This document shows, one piece after another, positions 57,779-64,000 of a stretch of 64,000 nucleotides of DNA. Source of the DNA: Deltaproteobacteria bacterium (GTDB lineage: Bacteria > Lernaellota > Lernaellaia > JACKCT01); assembly GCA_020845895.1 (NCBI GenBank), contig JADLEX010000036.1, positions 1 through 64,000 of the forward strand, written 5' to 3'. Position 1 is the first letter of the stretch. Each line of letters starts with the position of its first letter. Made by a program: the position numbers and the translations under genes. A model generated the notes under the pieces. It did not search any database. It was not told the DNA's origin and saw only the letters and a list, made by a program, of their open reading frames with translations.

Positions 57779-58921
57779 ATGGGATTCCGCCCCCTATTCG
57801 GTCGATTTGTTTCGATTCTCGTTTTGATCCTTCTCGTCGGAATCTGCGGATGCGCCGGGGACGACGACCCTTCGACGAGCTCAGGGTCTGACGACGATTC
57901 TGACGACGATTCCGACGACGACGACGCGGGCGACGACGATGTGGATGACGATACGGGCGACGACGACACCTGGCCGCCGCTGCCCGACGACGATGAGCCG
58001 GTGTCGCCGGACTATCCCAACGACGACGTGCTGCGCGTGAACATGATCCAGGCGAAAGGCTCGCACAACAGCTACCACATCCAGCAGGGGCCGATCACGA
58101 TTCCGGAATACCGCTACACGCACTTTCCGCTGGACCAGCAACTGGATGCGGGGGTGCGTCAAGTGGAACTCGACGTGCATTACAAGGAAGACGGCCTCCG
58201 CGTCTTCCACGTGCCGATCATCGACCGCCAGACGACTTGCGAGCTGTTCACGGAGTGCCTGACGATCATCAAGAACTGGTCCGACGCGCACCCGGGCCAC
58301 CACCTGCTCATGATCTTCGTCGAGCCCAAGGACGACATCGACTACGTGAAATGGCCGGGCCGCCACGGCGAAATCGAAGACGAGGTTCGGTCGGTGTGGC
58401 CCGAGGAGCGGATCCTCACGCCCGACGAGGTGCGCGGCGATGCGGCGACGCTTCGCGACGCGATCCTGACGGACGGCTGGCCGACGCTCGGCGAAACGCG
58501 AAACCGCGTCCTGTTTCACCTGAACGCCGGCGGGAGTTTCCGCGACGAGTACCTCGCGGACCATCCCGGTCTCGAAGGCGCGCTGATGTTCATCGATTCC
58601 GAACCGGCGGACGGCCACGCCGCCGTGCTCGTGAAGAACGATCCCGAGTCGGACTCCGCCGCCATTACGGAAGCGGCCGAGGACGGATTCCTGATTCGCA
58701 CCCGCGCCGATTCTTGTTGCGACGAAGCGATCAACGAGGACTACACGCAGTTCGATCTGGCGCTGGGCAGCGGAGCGCACTACATCAGCACGGACTTTCC
58801 GATTCTCGGCGACGAGTACAACTACGTGATCGACATTCCGGGCGGCACGCCGTCGAGGTGCAACCCGATCACCGCGCCGAGCGAGTGCGTCGCCGAGGAT
58901 ATCGAAGCGCTGATTCCCTGA
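57779..58921 (+). CDS. Asp-stalk lipoprotein, Ca-dependent PI-PLC-like (SaPLC1 type)
   Basis: The protein has 380 residues. A signal ending GICGC (likely lipid Cys25) is followed by a stalk of about 50 residues of DDDx units. The catalytic domain has KGSHNSYH with general base His96, Glu130 and Asp132 in QVELDVHY as Ca2+ ligands, and FHVP with His144. This is the pattern of bacterial calcium-dependent phosphatidylinositol-specific phospholipase C. An FHLNAGG strand and the C-terminal YISTDFPI complete the barrel. It should cleave phosphodiester lipid head groups outside the cell. The stalk has a PSTSSG interruption that coincides with a CCTTCGACGAGCTCAGGG palindrome in the DNA. Confidence 0.83.
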   Translation: MGFRPLFGRFVSILVLILLVGICGCAGDDDPSTSSGSDDDSDDDSDDDDAGDDDVDDDTGDDDTWPPLPDDDEPVSPDYPNDDVLRVNMIQAKGSHNSYHIQQGPITIPEYRYTHFPLDQQLDAGVRQVELDVHYKEDGLRVFHVPIIDRQTTCELFTECLTIIKNWSDAHPGHHLLMIFVEPKDDIDYVKWPGRHGEIEDEVRSVWPEERILTPDEVRGDAATLRDAILTDGWPTLGETRNRVLFHLNAGGSFRDEYLADHPGLEGALMFIDSEPADGHAAVLVKNDPESDSAAITEAAEDGFLIRTRADSCCDEAINEDYTQFDLALGSGAHYISTDFPILGDEYNYVIDIPGGTPSRCNPITAPSECVAEDIEALIP

Positions 58922-58923
58922 CG

Positions 58924-59817
58924 TCAGAAGAGCAGCAAAATCGCCACGCCCGCGATCGCGAGGAACGCCCCGGCGAACGCGCGCCACGTCACGCGCTCAC
59001 GTCCCAGCGCCACCGTGGGCACGAGAATCAGGATCGGCGTCATGGCCATGATGGTCGCGGCGACGCCGGTCTGCGTGTGCTGCACGGCCACGAGCGAAAG
59101 CGACACGCCGAGAAACGGGCCGAAGAATGACCCCACGCCGAGCGCCTTCATCGCGGCCACGTCGCGCACGCCGGCGATGACCTTCGGCCACCAACCGATG
59201 ATGAGATAGAGCAGCGAGAATCCCGCGATGCCCGCGATGACTCGGATTTGGGTCGACGCGAAGGGATCGCGATCGCCCATGCCGTATTTACTCAGGATCA
59301 GCCCGACGGCCTGACCTACCGCGCCGCACACGCCGAGCGCAACGCCGACCACCGTGTCGCGACGCGAGCGTTTTGCCGTTTCGTCGGGGCGCTCGAGCAC
59401 CGCGATGGCGACCCCGGCCAGCGTGAGCGCCATGCCGGTCATGTCGAAGACACTGAGCGTTTCGCCGAGCGCGGCGAGCCCGATCAGCGCCGCCATTGGC
59501 GGCACCAGCGCCATCAGGAGCGTCGAGAGCCGCGAGCCGATCAACACCAGCGCGCGAAAGAGCGTGAGGTCGCCGAAGGTGAAACCGACGAGGCCGGAAA
59601 GCCCGAGCCACGCCCATTCGTGCGCGCCGAAATCGGTCGGGACCATATGTCCGCGCGTCGCGAGACCGACCGCCGCGAGCAGGACGAACGCGATCATCAG
59701 GCGAAGGATATTGACCGCGAGCGAGCCGATGCGTCGGCCCGCGGTCTCGAATGACATGGCGGTGACGACCCAGCACGAGGCCGTCGCGAGCGCCGCGATT
59801 TCTCCGGTCAGCGCCAT
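58924..59817 (-). CDS. EamA/DMT-family transporter
   Basis: The 297-residue inner-membrane protein has ten predicted helices in two EamA repeats. The first repeat ends with the family-typical [19 protein letters not shown] and the second with [20 protein letters not shown], the conserved E/R-x-x loop before the last helix of each repeat. Members export amino acids, nucleosides or other metabolites; the substrate is not predictable. A GGAG site precedes the ATG. It converges with the PI-PLC gene and lies downstream of the DUF2804 gene on the same strand. Confidence 0.88.
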   Translation of the reverse strand: MALTGEIAALATASCWVVTAMSFETAGRRIGSLAVNILRLMIAFVLLAAVGLATRGHMVPTDFGAHEWAWLGLSGLVGFTFGDLTLFRALVLIGSRLSTLLMALVPPMAALIGLAALGETLSVFDMTGMALTLAGVAIAVLERPDETAKRSRRDTVVGVALGVCGAVGQAVGLILSKYGMGDRDPFASTQIRVIAGIAGFSLLYLIIGWWPKVIAGVRDVAAMKALGVGSFFGPFLGVSLSLVAVQHTQTGVAATIMAMTPILILVPTVALGRERVTWRAFAGAFLAIAGVAILLLF

Positions 59818-59845
59818 GTTGCTCCGCGATGGTGAATCGGGAAGG

Positions 59846-60898
59846 TCAGAACCGAGCGTGATGACGTTCCGTCACGCCAAACACGTCGTGAAAATGATGA
59901 GTCTTGCCGTCGTCGTCAATCGCGTGGCCGCGAAAGACGCCGAAGGGCTGGTGGTAGTCGGACGCGACGACGCCGAGGTTGATGCGCCCGCGCCGCTCGC
60001 CCGAGGGGAAGAACTCCACGTCGCACCGACCGTCCGTGGTGGCGACTCGCCACGGTTTGCGCAGATCGTGCTCATTAAACGTAAACCGCGCGGCGGGCAG
60101 CACGGTGAGACGATCGCCGATCCAGATCGCGTTCTCGTTGTTTTCCCCGTCGTCCTTCACGCAGTTGTGCGTGAGGTTGAAGCCGATGACCCGGCCGTCC
60201 GGCGCGAATCCCGCCCCGGAAGCCCACGACCATGTCATGCGGTAGGGATAGTACGCCTTGTGCACGTCGATCAGCGCGAGGGAATTTCGCGGATCGAATG
60301 CGTATTCGCGCTCGCCGACGCACACGCGGCCCGACACGGGGCACGCCATTTTGTGCGAATACGCGGGACGGTTGTCCGCGAGACGCAGTACCACCACGAG
60401 CGGCGGATGTTGATCGGGATCGGCGTGCATCGTGATCGCCGCGTCGATCCCCGGCGTCTTCTTTCCCGGTGCGATAGCGATGCGCGCGTCGTGTCGTTTT
60501 TCATCGAGGCGATTTTTCACGTCGATGTCGTATCCGCGCACGCGAAACTCGCAGTGGTCGTCGTGGATGCCCTTCGCCACGCGCGCCGTCCACGGCGGCG
60601 CCTCGCGGTGGTGCTCGGTCATTTCGCCGGTGCGCCGATCCACGACGTAGCAGAACGAATTCGAAAGGTAGTGCGTGTTCACGATGACGAAGGTGAGCAG
60701 CACCTCGTCATTGAAGATCGCGAAGTGCTGCCACTCCTTGAGCCGAAACGGATTGACGAGCCGCCCGAGCGCGCCGATGCCGAAGATATCCGCGTCGCTG
60801 ATGTTGAGATCGCGAAACTCTTCGCGGAAGTGGCCGAACTCGACGACGCGGCCGGCCTCGACCATACGCGGGGGCGTCGGTTTCGCTTCGCGGGTCAT
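59846..60898 (-). CDS. DUF2804 protein
   Basis: The protein has 350 residues from the ATG at 60898, which overlaps the stop of the preceding lipoprotein gene by one base (TAATG). The sequence has the DUF2804 features: RLKEWQHFAIFNDEVLLTFVI, YVVDRRTGEM, NRPAYSHKMACPVSGRVCVG, DVHKAYYPYRMTWSWASG and GFNLTHN. These are beta-rich and common in actinobacteria and deltaproteobacteria. The function is unknown, though the fold recalls lipocalin-like or hydroxyneurosporene-synthase (CrtC)-type proteins. There is no signal peptide, so it is probably cytoplasmic. The coupling to a secreted protein gene is notable. Confidence 0.82.
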   Translation of the reverse strand: MTREAKPTPPRMVEAGRVVEFGHFREEFRDLNISDADIFGIGALGRLVNPFRLKEWQHFAIFNDEVLLTFVIVNTHYLSNSFCYVVDRRTGEMTEHHREAPPWTARVAKGIHDDHCEFRVRGYDIDVKNRLDEKRHDARIAIAPGKKTPGIDAAITMHADPDQHPPLVVVLRLADNRPAYSHKMACPVSGRVCVGEREYAFDPRNSLALIDVHKAYYPYRMTWSWASGAGFAPDGRVIGFNLTHNCVKDDGENNENAIWIGDRLTVLPAARFTFNEHDLRKPWRVATTDGRCDVEFFPSGERRGRINLGVVASDYHQPFGVFRGHAIDDDGKTHHFHDVFGVTERHHARF

Positions 60899-62496
60899 TA
60901 CTCGTCCTTCGCGAGAAACTTGTGGTAGCTCGCGAGCCAGTAGGGAATCAGGTAGTCCACGCCGGGATCGACCTTTTCGGGAGCGTCCTCGCCGCACGCG
61001 TCGATCGTGAACGGGCTCCACTGAAACATGAAATCCGCCGGGCACTGTTCGCGAACGGGGAAGGGGTCCTTCGCCTGTGGCGACACGTTGCCGAGCAACT
61101 CGCCGAGCAACGGGATCGTCGTGACCAGGTCGTGCAGCAACACCGACACGGGATCGAGATCATACGTGGAGGGATCGCGCGGCTCCAAAAAGTATCGCGC
61201 GTGGGGCGCGTCCCAAAAGTCCGTGAGATCTTCGACGAGCTGCGTCCGATAGGGATCGTCGCGCGCGGGATCGTAACCGCCTTGCCCCATGAACACCGCG
61301 TTGAACCACGGATTGTGCGAAAGCCGCGTGAACGAGTGGACCTGCGTGTTGAAGACGTCGAGGAGAAATGCGTAGTCGTCGGGGCTGAAATAGACCTTGC
61401 CGAGACGAAGCAGGTTGTACCAGGTCTCGTGCGACAGGCAGTTGCCGAAATAGTCCATGTAGCGGTTGAAAAAGCTGATGGTGCTCGCGCGCAGCGCGCC
61501 GCGGCTGCGGTTGCGAAGCCACTTTTGCAACTCGACCTTGAACCGTTCCTCGCCGGTGATGTGATACCCGACCGTGAGCCACGAGATGCGGAACGGCGGC
61601 AGCACGTCGGGAGCGTAGTCCGTCGGCTCGCCTTCCTCGTCGAGGATCGTCCAGCGCTGGGCGATCAGCGTGTCGAGGATGTCGATCACGTCCTCGCGGA
61701 TCGTCGCGCGCGCGTCGTCATCGTCGAGCAGATCGTAGGCGAGCGACATGCCGAAAAACCAACCGCTGTACATGTCGCGGCTGGTTTCGCCCCACCAGAA
61801 ATCCCCGGCGAACGGCCCACTCTCGACGCGGCGGCATCCGCTATTCGCATCGCACCAATCGTCGCCCTGATAGAGCGCCGACGACTGGCTGCCCCAGTAG
61901 CGCGCGAGAAAGCCGGGGGTCTGCGTGACGCGCAGATAGCCGTCGAGCGCGGCCACGGTGCGCAGAGCGTTGGCCTTGGCGTCGTCGTCTCCCGTCACGT
62001 ACCAGCGCGTCGCCTGGCTGCCGAGGTAGAGCCCGGTCCACTCGCTGCTGTCGCCCCAGTCGCGGTACCCGGCGAGCGAGGTGCGGGTTTCGTCGGTGAA
62101 CGTGACGCCCACGGTGCCGCCGTGATCGGGCTGGTGCCAGGCCACGTGCCAGTCGTCGTAGTCCGCGGCTTTTTCGCGCAGCGGCCCGGCGTCGATGGAT
62201 TCGTCGTAGTCGCGCGGCTCGACATTCGATTGGGGCCAGGCCCCGACGTAGTCGTCGGCGAACGAATCGTCGTCCACCGCGTCATCGTCGGGCAACGGCG
62301 CCCAGGTGTCGTCGTCCGCGTCGTCGTCCGCGTCGTCGTCCGCGTCGTCGTCCGCGTCATCGTCCGCAAGGCCGTCATCGGTGTCATCGTCGGCGTCGTC
62401 GTTCGATCCGCCCGAATCCGCCGAATCGTCGCTGCCGCATGCGGTCATCAGGAAGACCAACAAGATCGAGCCCAGCGAGTACACCGCGAATTTCAT
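60898..62496 (-). CDS. Asp-stalk lipoprotein, paralogue of the GCGC-tailed protein at 31068-32660
   Basis: The protein has 532 residues from the ATG at 62496 (GGGAG 8 bases upstream). The lipobox ends LMTAC and is followed at once by an acidic stalk of about 60 residues (DDADDDTDDGLADDD, ADDD units). The body aligns with the protein at 31068: DYDDWHVAWHQ against DYETFLREWHS, SSEWTGLYLGSQATRWYVTG against GDWTGFYLTTQALRYMVTG, GDFWWGETSRDMYSGWFFG against DDFWLGHNVRDKYITWFWG. Both end with a GVDYLIPYW / GLDYLIAYW element. Here the protein stops at FLAKDE, with no C-terminal stalk or Cys tail. Probably an alpha-barrel surface enzyme or binding protein, activity unknown. Confidence 0.75.
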   Translation of the reverse strand: MKFAVYSLGSILLVFLMTACGSDDSADSGGSNDDADDDTDDGLADDDADDDADDDADDDADDDTWAPLPDDDAVDDDSFADDYVGAWPQSNVEPRDYDESIDAGPLREKAADYDDWHVAWHQPDHGGTVGVTFTDETRTSLAGYRDWGDSSEWTGLYLGSQATRWYVTGDDDAKANALRTVAALDGYLRVTQTPGFLARYWGSQSSALYQGDDWCDANSGCRRVESGPFAGDFWWGETSRDMYSGWFFGMSLAYDLLDDDDARATIREDVIDILDTLIAQRWTILDEEGEPTDYAPDVLPPFRISWLTVGYHITGEERFKVELQKWLRNRSRGALRASTISFFNRYMDYFGNCLSHETWYNLLRLGKVYFSPDDYAFLLDVFNTQVHSFTRLSHNPWFNAVFMGQGGYDPARDDPYRTQLVEDLTDFWDAPHARYFLEPRDPSTYDLDPVSVLLHDLVTTIPLLGELLGNVSPQAKDPFPVREQCPADFMFQWSPFTIDACGEDAPEKVDPGVDYLIPYWLASYHKFLAKDE

Positions 62497-62590
62497 CGAC
62501 ACGTCTCCCGCGGCGCACCGCGCAGCGCGAAGGGTTGCGGCAGAGATACCACAGGGCGACGCGTGCGGAAACGCCCGCCCAACGCGGCAC

Positions 62591-63295
62591 TCACGAGATG
62601 AGTTCGAAGTCCTGGATGGTCAGGTCGATCAGAATCGGGCTCTTGCGCGGCGTGCCGTCGCCGCGGCGTGGTGTGACCCGTCGCCGCCGCGTGTAGGCGA
62701 TGCCCTGTTCGTTTTTGCCATGCTCCACCACCACGTTCGCGGCGCGCGCCCACTTGCCGATGACGAGCGCCGTGTAGTCGTGCTGGATCAATTGGCCGAA
62801 GCGGTCGAACCGGAACACCTGTTCGGGGCAGTGCGTGGGAATCGTCGCGGGAAACCGCGCCTGCAGCAGATCGTCGCCGAACTGTTCGAACCGGGTCGGG
62901 TGATCGAGAATTAGCGACGGCAACGTGCAATAGTTCCAGGTTGCATAGCCCGCGAAATACGTCATGTCGAGGTCGTCCCACCAGAAGATGCGCCGTCCTC
63001 CCGGAAAGTGCCGTCGCGCATTCGGGCGCGACGCGACGACCCGACCGTCGGCGTCCTCGACCCGCACGTCCTGGCCGTCCAGCACGCCGATTTGGCCGAG
63101 CCGATTGATCGGCGCGATGCGGACCCGCGGACGGTGCACGTCCATCTCGAAAACCGTCTGCACAAACAGTGCGCGGCGCTTGAGTCGGAACGCGAGTCCG
63201 CTCGCGCTGACCACCGCCCTCAGGCGCACGGCGGTCTCCCACCGCGATGAACCGCCATAGGCATCGACCACGCGTCGCGCGAGATCGCCCTGCAT
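62591..63295 (-). CDS. Conserved hypothetical protein
   Basis: The protein has 234 residues from an ATG with GGAGG 8 bases upstream. The sequence follows a pattern I recall from a widespread uncharacterised family: VVDAYGG at the start, WDDLDMTYFAGYATWNYCTLP in the middle, then ARFPATIPTHCPEQVFRFD and HDYTALVIG, and a C-terminal YTRRRR followed by PILIDLTIQDF. The predicted fold is a beta-rich half barrel like lipoprotein-carrier (LolA/LolB-type) domains, but there is no signal peptide. The function is unknown. It is transcribed divergently from ppk2. Confidence 0.65.
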   Translation of the reverse strand: MQGDLARRVVDAYGGSSRWETAVRLRAVVSASGLAFRLKRRALFVQTVFEMDVHRPRVRIAPINRLGQIGVLDGQDVRVEDADGRVVASRPNARRHFPGGRRIFWWDDLDMTYFAGYATWNYCTLPSLILDHPTRFEQFGDDLLQARFPATIPTHCPEQVFRFDRFGQLIQHDYTALVIGKWARAANVVVEHGKNEQGIAYTRRRRVTPRRGDGTPRKSPILIDLTIQDFELIS

Positions 63296-63438
63296 GTCGG
63301 GTCCTCCAACTTGTCGGAATGGGGAAAGCGTATCAGATCCGGTCGCGGGAAGCGAGGAAAAAACGCAAAAAGATCCCTTGCGACCGGCGCTTTTCGGGGT
63401 TTAATACCACCGAAGCGCACCGCGCTACGGAGCTACGA

Positions 63439-64000
63439 ATGACCTCCCGATCCGATTCCGCGAAGAAACCCGCCACTCCCCGTTCCCGTTCGGTCCGTTC
63501 TCGAGCGATCGCGCGGCCCGTCGAGAAGGGAGATGTGCCTCCGTCGTTGACTCCCGCGGCCATTGCCCAGTTCACCGCCGAAGAAGACGGTGCGGGCGCC
63601 GACGAGGTGACCGCGGGTGCGATCCGCGACCTTCTCGTGGGGGTGGGACCGGTGGACGCGGTGCGTGTGCTGCGTTCGGCGCTCGACCAGCAACGCGGGC
63701 TCGCCAAGCTCGAGCGTCGGGCGATCGACACCGAACTCGCGGAGGATCGGCGGACCGGCGGCTATCCCTACAAATATTTGCTTTCGCGCACCAATTACGA
63801 ACGGCAGAAATACCGATTGCAGGTGGAACTGCTGAAGTTGCAGGCATGGGTCAAGGAAACGGGCCAGCGGGTCGTTGTGCTCTTCGAGGGTCGCGACGCG
63901 GCGGGCAAGGGCGGCACGATCCGGCGATTCATGGAACACGTGAACCCGCGCGGCGCGCGGGTCGTCGCGCTCGAAAAACCCACCGACGCCGAACGCGGCC
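63439..64000 (+). CDS. ppk2: Polyphosphate kinase 2 (5' part, cut by window edge)
   Basis: The frame runs from the ATG at 63439 off the right edge (187 codons seen). After a basic, disordered N-terminal extension of about 110 residues, the PPK2 domain starts YKYLLSRTNYERQKYRLQVE and has VKETGQRVVVLFEGRDAAGK. The Walker A lies at residues 151-159. The sequence continues IRRFMEHVNPRGARVVALEK. PPK2 moves phosphate between polyphosphate and nucleotides; whether this member is GDP-, ADP- or AMP-specific depends on residues beyond the edge. The long leader with an Arg/Ser-rich opening is unusual in length. Confidence 0.92.
   Translation, partial: MTSRSDSAKKPATPRSRSVRSRAIARPVEKGDVPPSLTPAAIAQFTAEEDGAGADEVTAGAIRDLLVGVGPVDAVRVLRSALDQQRGLAKLERRAIDTELAEDRRTGGYPYKYLLSRTNYERQKYRLQVELLKLQAWVKETGQRVVVLFEGRDAAGKGGTIRRFMEHVNPRGARVVALEKPTDAERG

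Noticed and set aside
1..64000. tRNA, rRNA and riboswitch genes
   Set aside because: I read the intergenic gaps on both strands and found no T-loop consensus, rRNA segment or known riboswitch core. A covariance search could still find a small RNA.

Overview
The window is 64 kb of GC-rich bacterial chromosome with dense short operons on both strands. The gene content points to a deltaproteobacterium-like lineage in the broad sense (Myxococcota, Lernaellota or a neighbouring uncultured phylum). Indicators are a DUF4390 - NtrY-like kinase - NtrX-like regulator cassette, an MXAN_5187-type protein, DUF4388 and DUF2804 proteins, a four-subunit KorDABC 2-oxoacid:ferredoxin oxidoreductase, and many exported proteins with long Asp-rich (DDDx) stalks. 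I see no rRNA, tRNA, CRISPR array, prophage or replication origin. The assignment rests on recognition of families, not on a search.

Layout. 1-3055: transposase remnant, ArsA-like ATPase, small Cys-pair protein, receiver/DUF4388 protein. 3068-4827: Asp-rich lipoprotein and a DUF362 protein. 5106-11306: radical SAM/SPASM protein overlapping a class III aminotransferase, then an SGNH hydrolase-like protein and a TPR lipoprotein interrupted by an in-frame TGA. 11413-14702: DUF3108-like protein, PHP-domain protein, polyprenyl-phosphate sugar transferase. 14892-22591: three multi-spanning GT-C-like membrane proteins among a DciA-like DUF721 protein, an MXAN_5187-type protein and a DUF1566 protein. 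22606-24969: Asp-rich surface lipoprotein and a SUMF1-like lipoprotein. 25080-29574: class I fumarase subunits followed by korD-korA-korB-korC in one minus-strand run. 29703-41585: secreted TPR protein, two large Asp-stalk proteins, three consecutive trypsin-like proteases, a family 2 glycosyltransferase and a lone Hpt protein. 41942-48429: a lipid-anchored tetraheme/flavoprotein fusion, an accessory pair encoding a papain-like peptidase, a lipoprotein and an AAA_14/DUF4143 ATPase. 48594-54954: DUF4390, NtrY-like, NtrX-like and a D-aminoacylase-like amidohydrolase. 55098-57778: two paralogous membrane proteins and a repeat-filled gap. 57779-63295: PI-PLC-like lipoprotein, EamA transporter, DUF2804 protein, Asp-stalk lipoprotein and a conserved hypothetical. 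63439-end: 5' part of ppk2.

Two themes stand out. First, exported proteins carry an Asp-rich stalk in one of two arrangements. Some have an N-terminal lipobox Cys with the stalk next to it. Four others have a predicted cleavable signal or N-terminal anchor and end in a C-terminal Asp-rich stretch finishing exactly with a Cys-x-Cys tail (GCGC, GCSC, GCCGC). One paralogous pair shows both arrangements on the same catalytic domain, which suggests the C-terminal CxC tail is an alternative surface-attachment signal, resembling a MYXO-CTERM motif without its membrane helix. Second, several families of palindromic and tandem repeats sit between genes and in places have been captured into coding ends or linkers.

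Metabolically the fum-kor operon implies ferredoxin-linked TCA chemistry. The exported heme/flavin fusion, proteases, PI-PLC and stalked proteins imply an elaborate cell surface.
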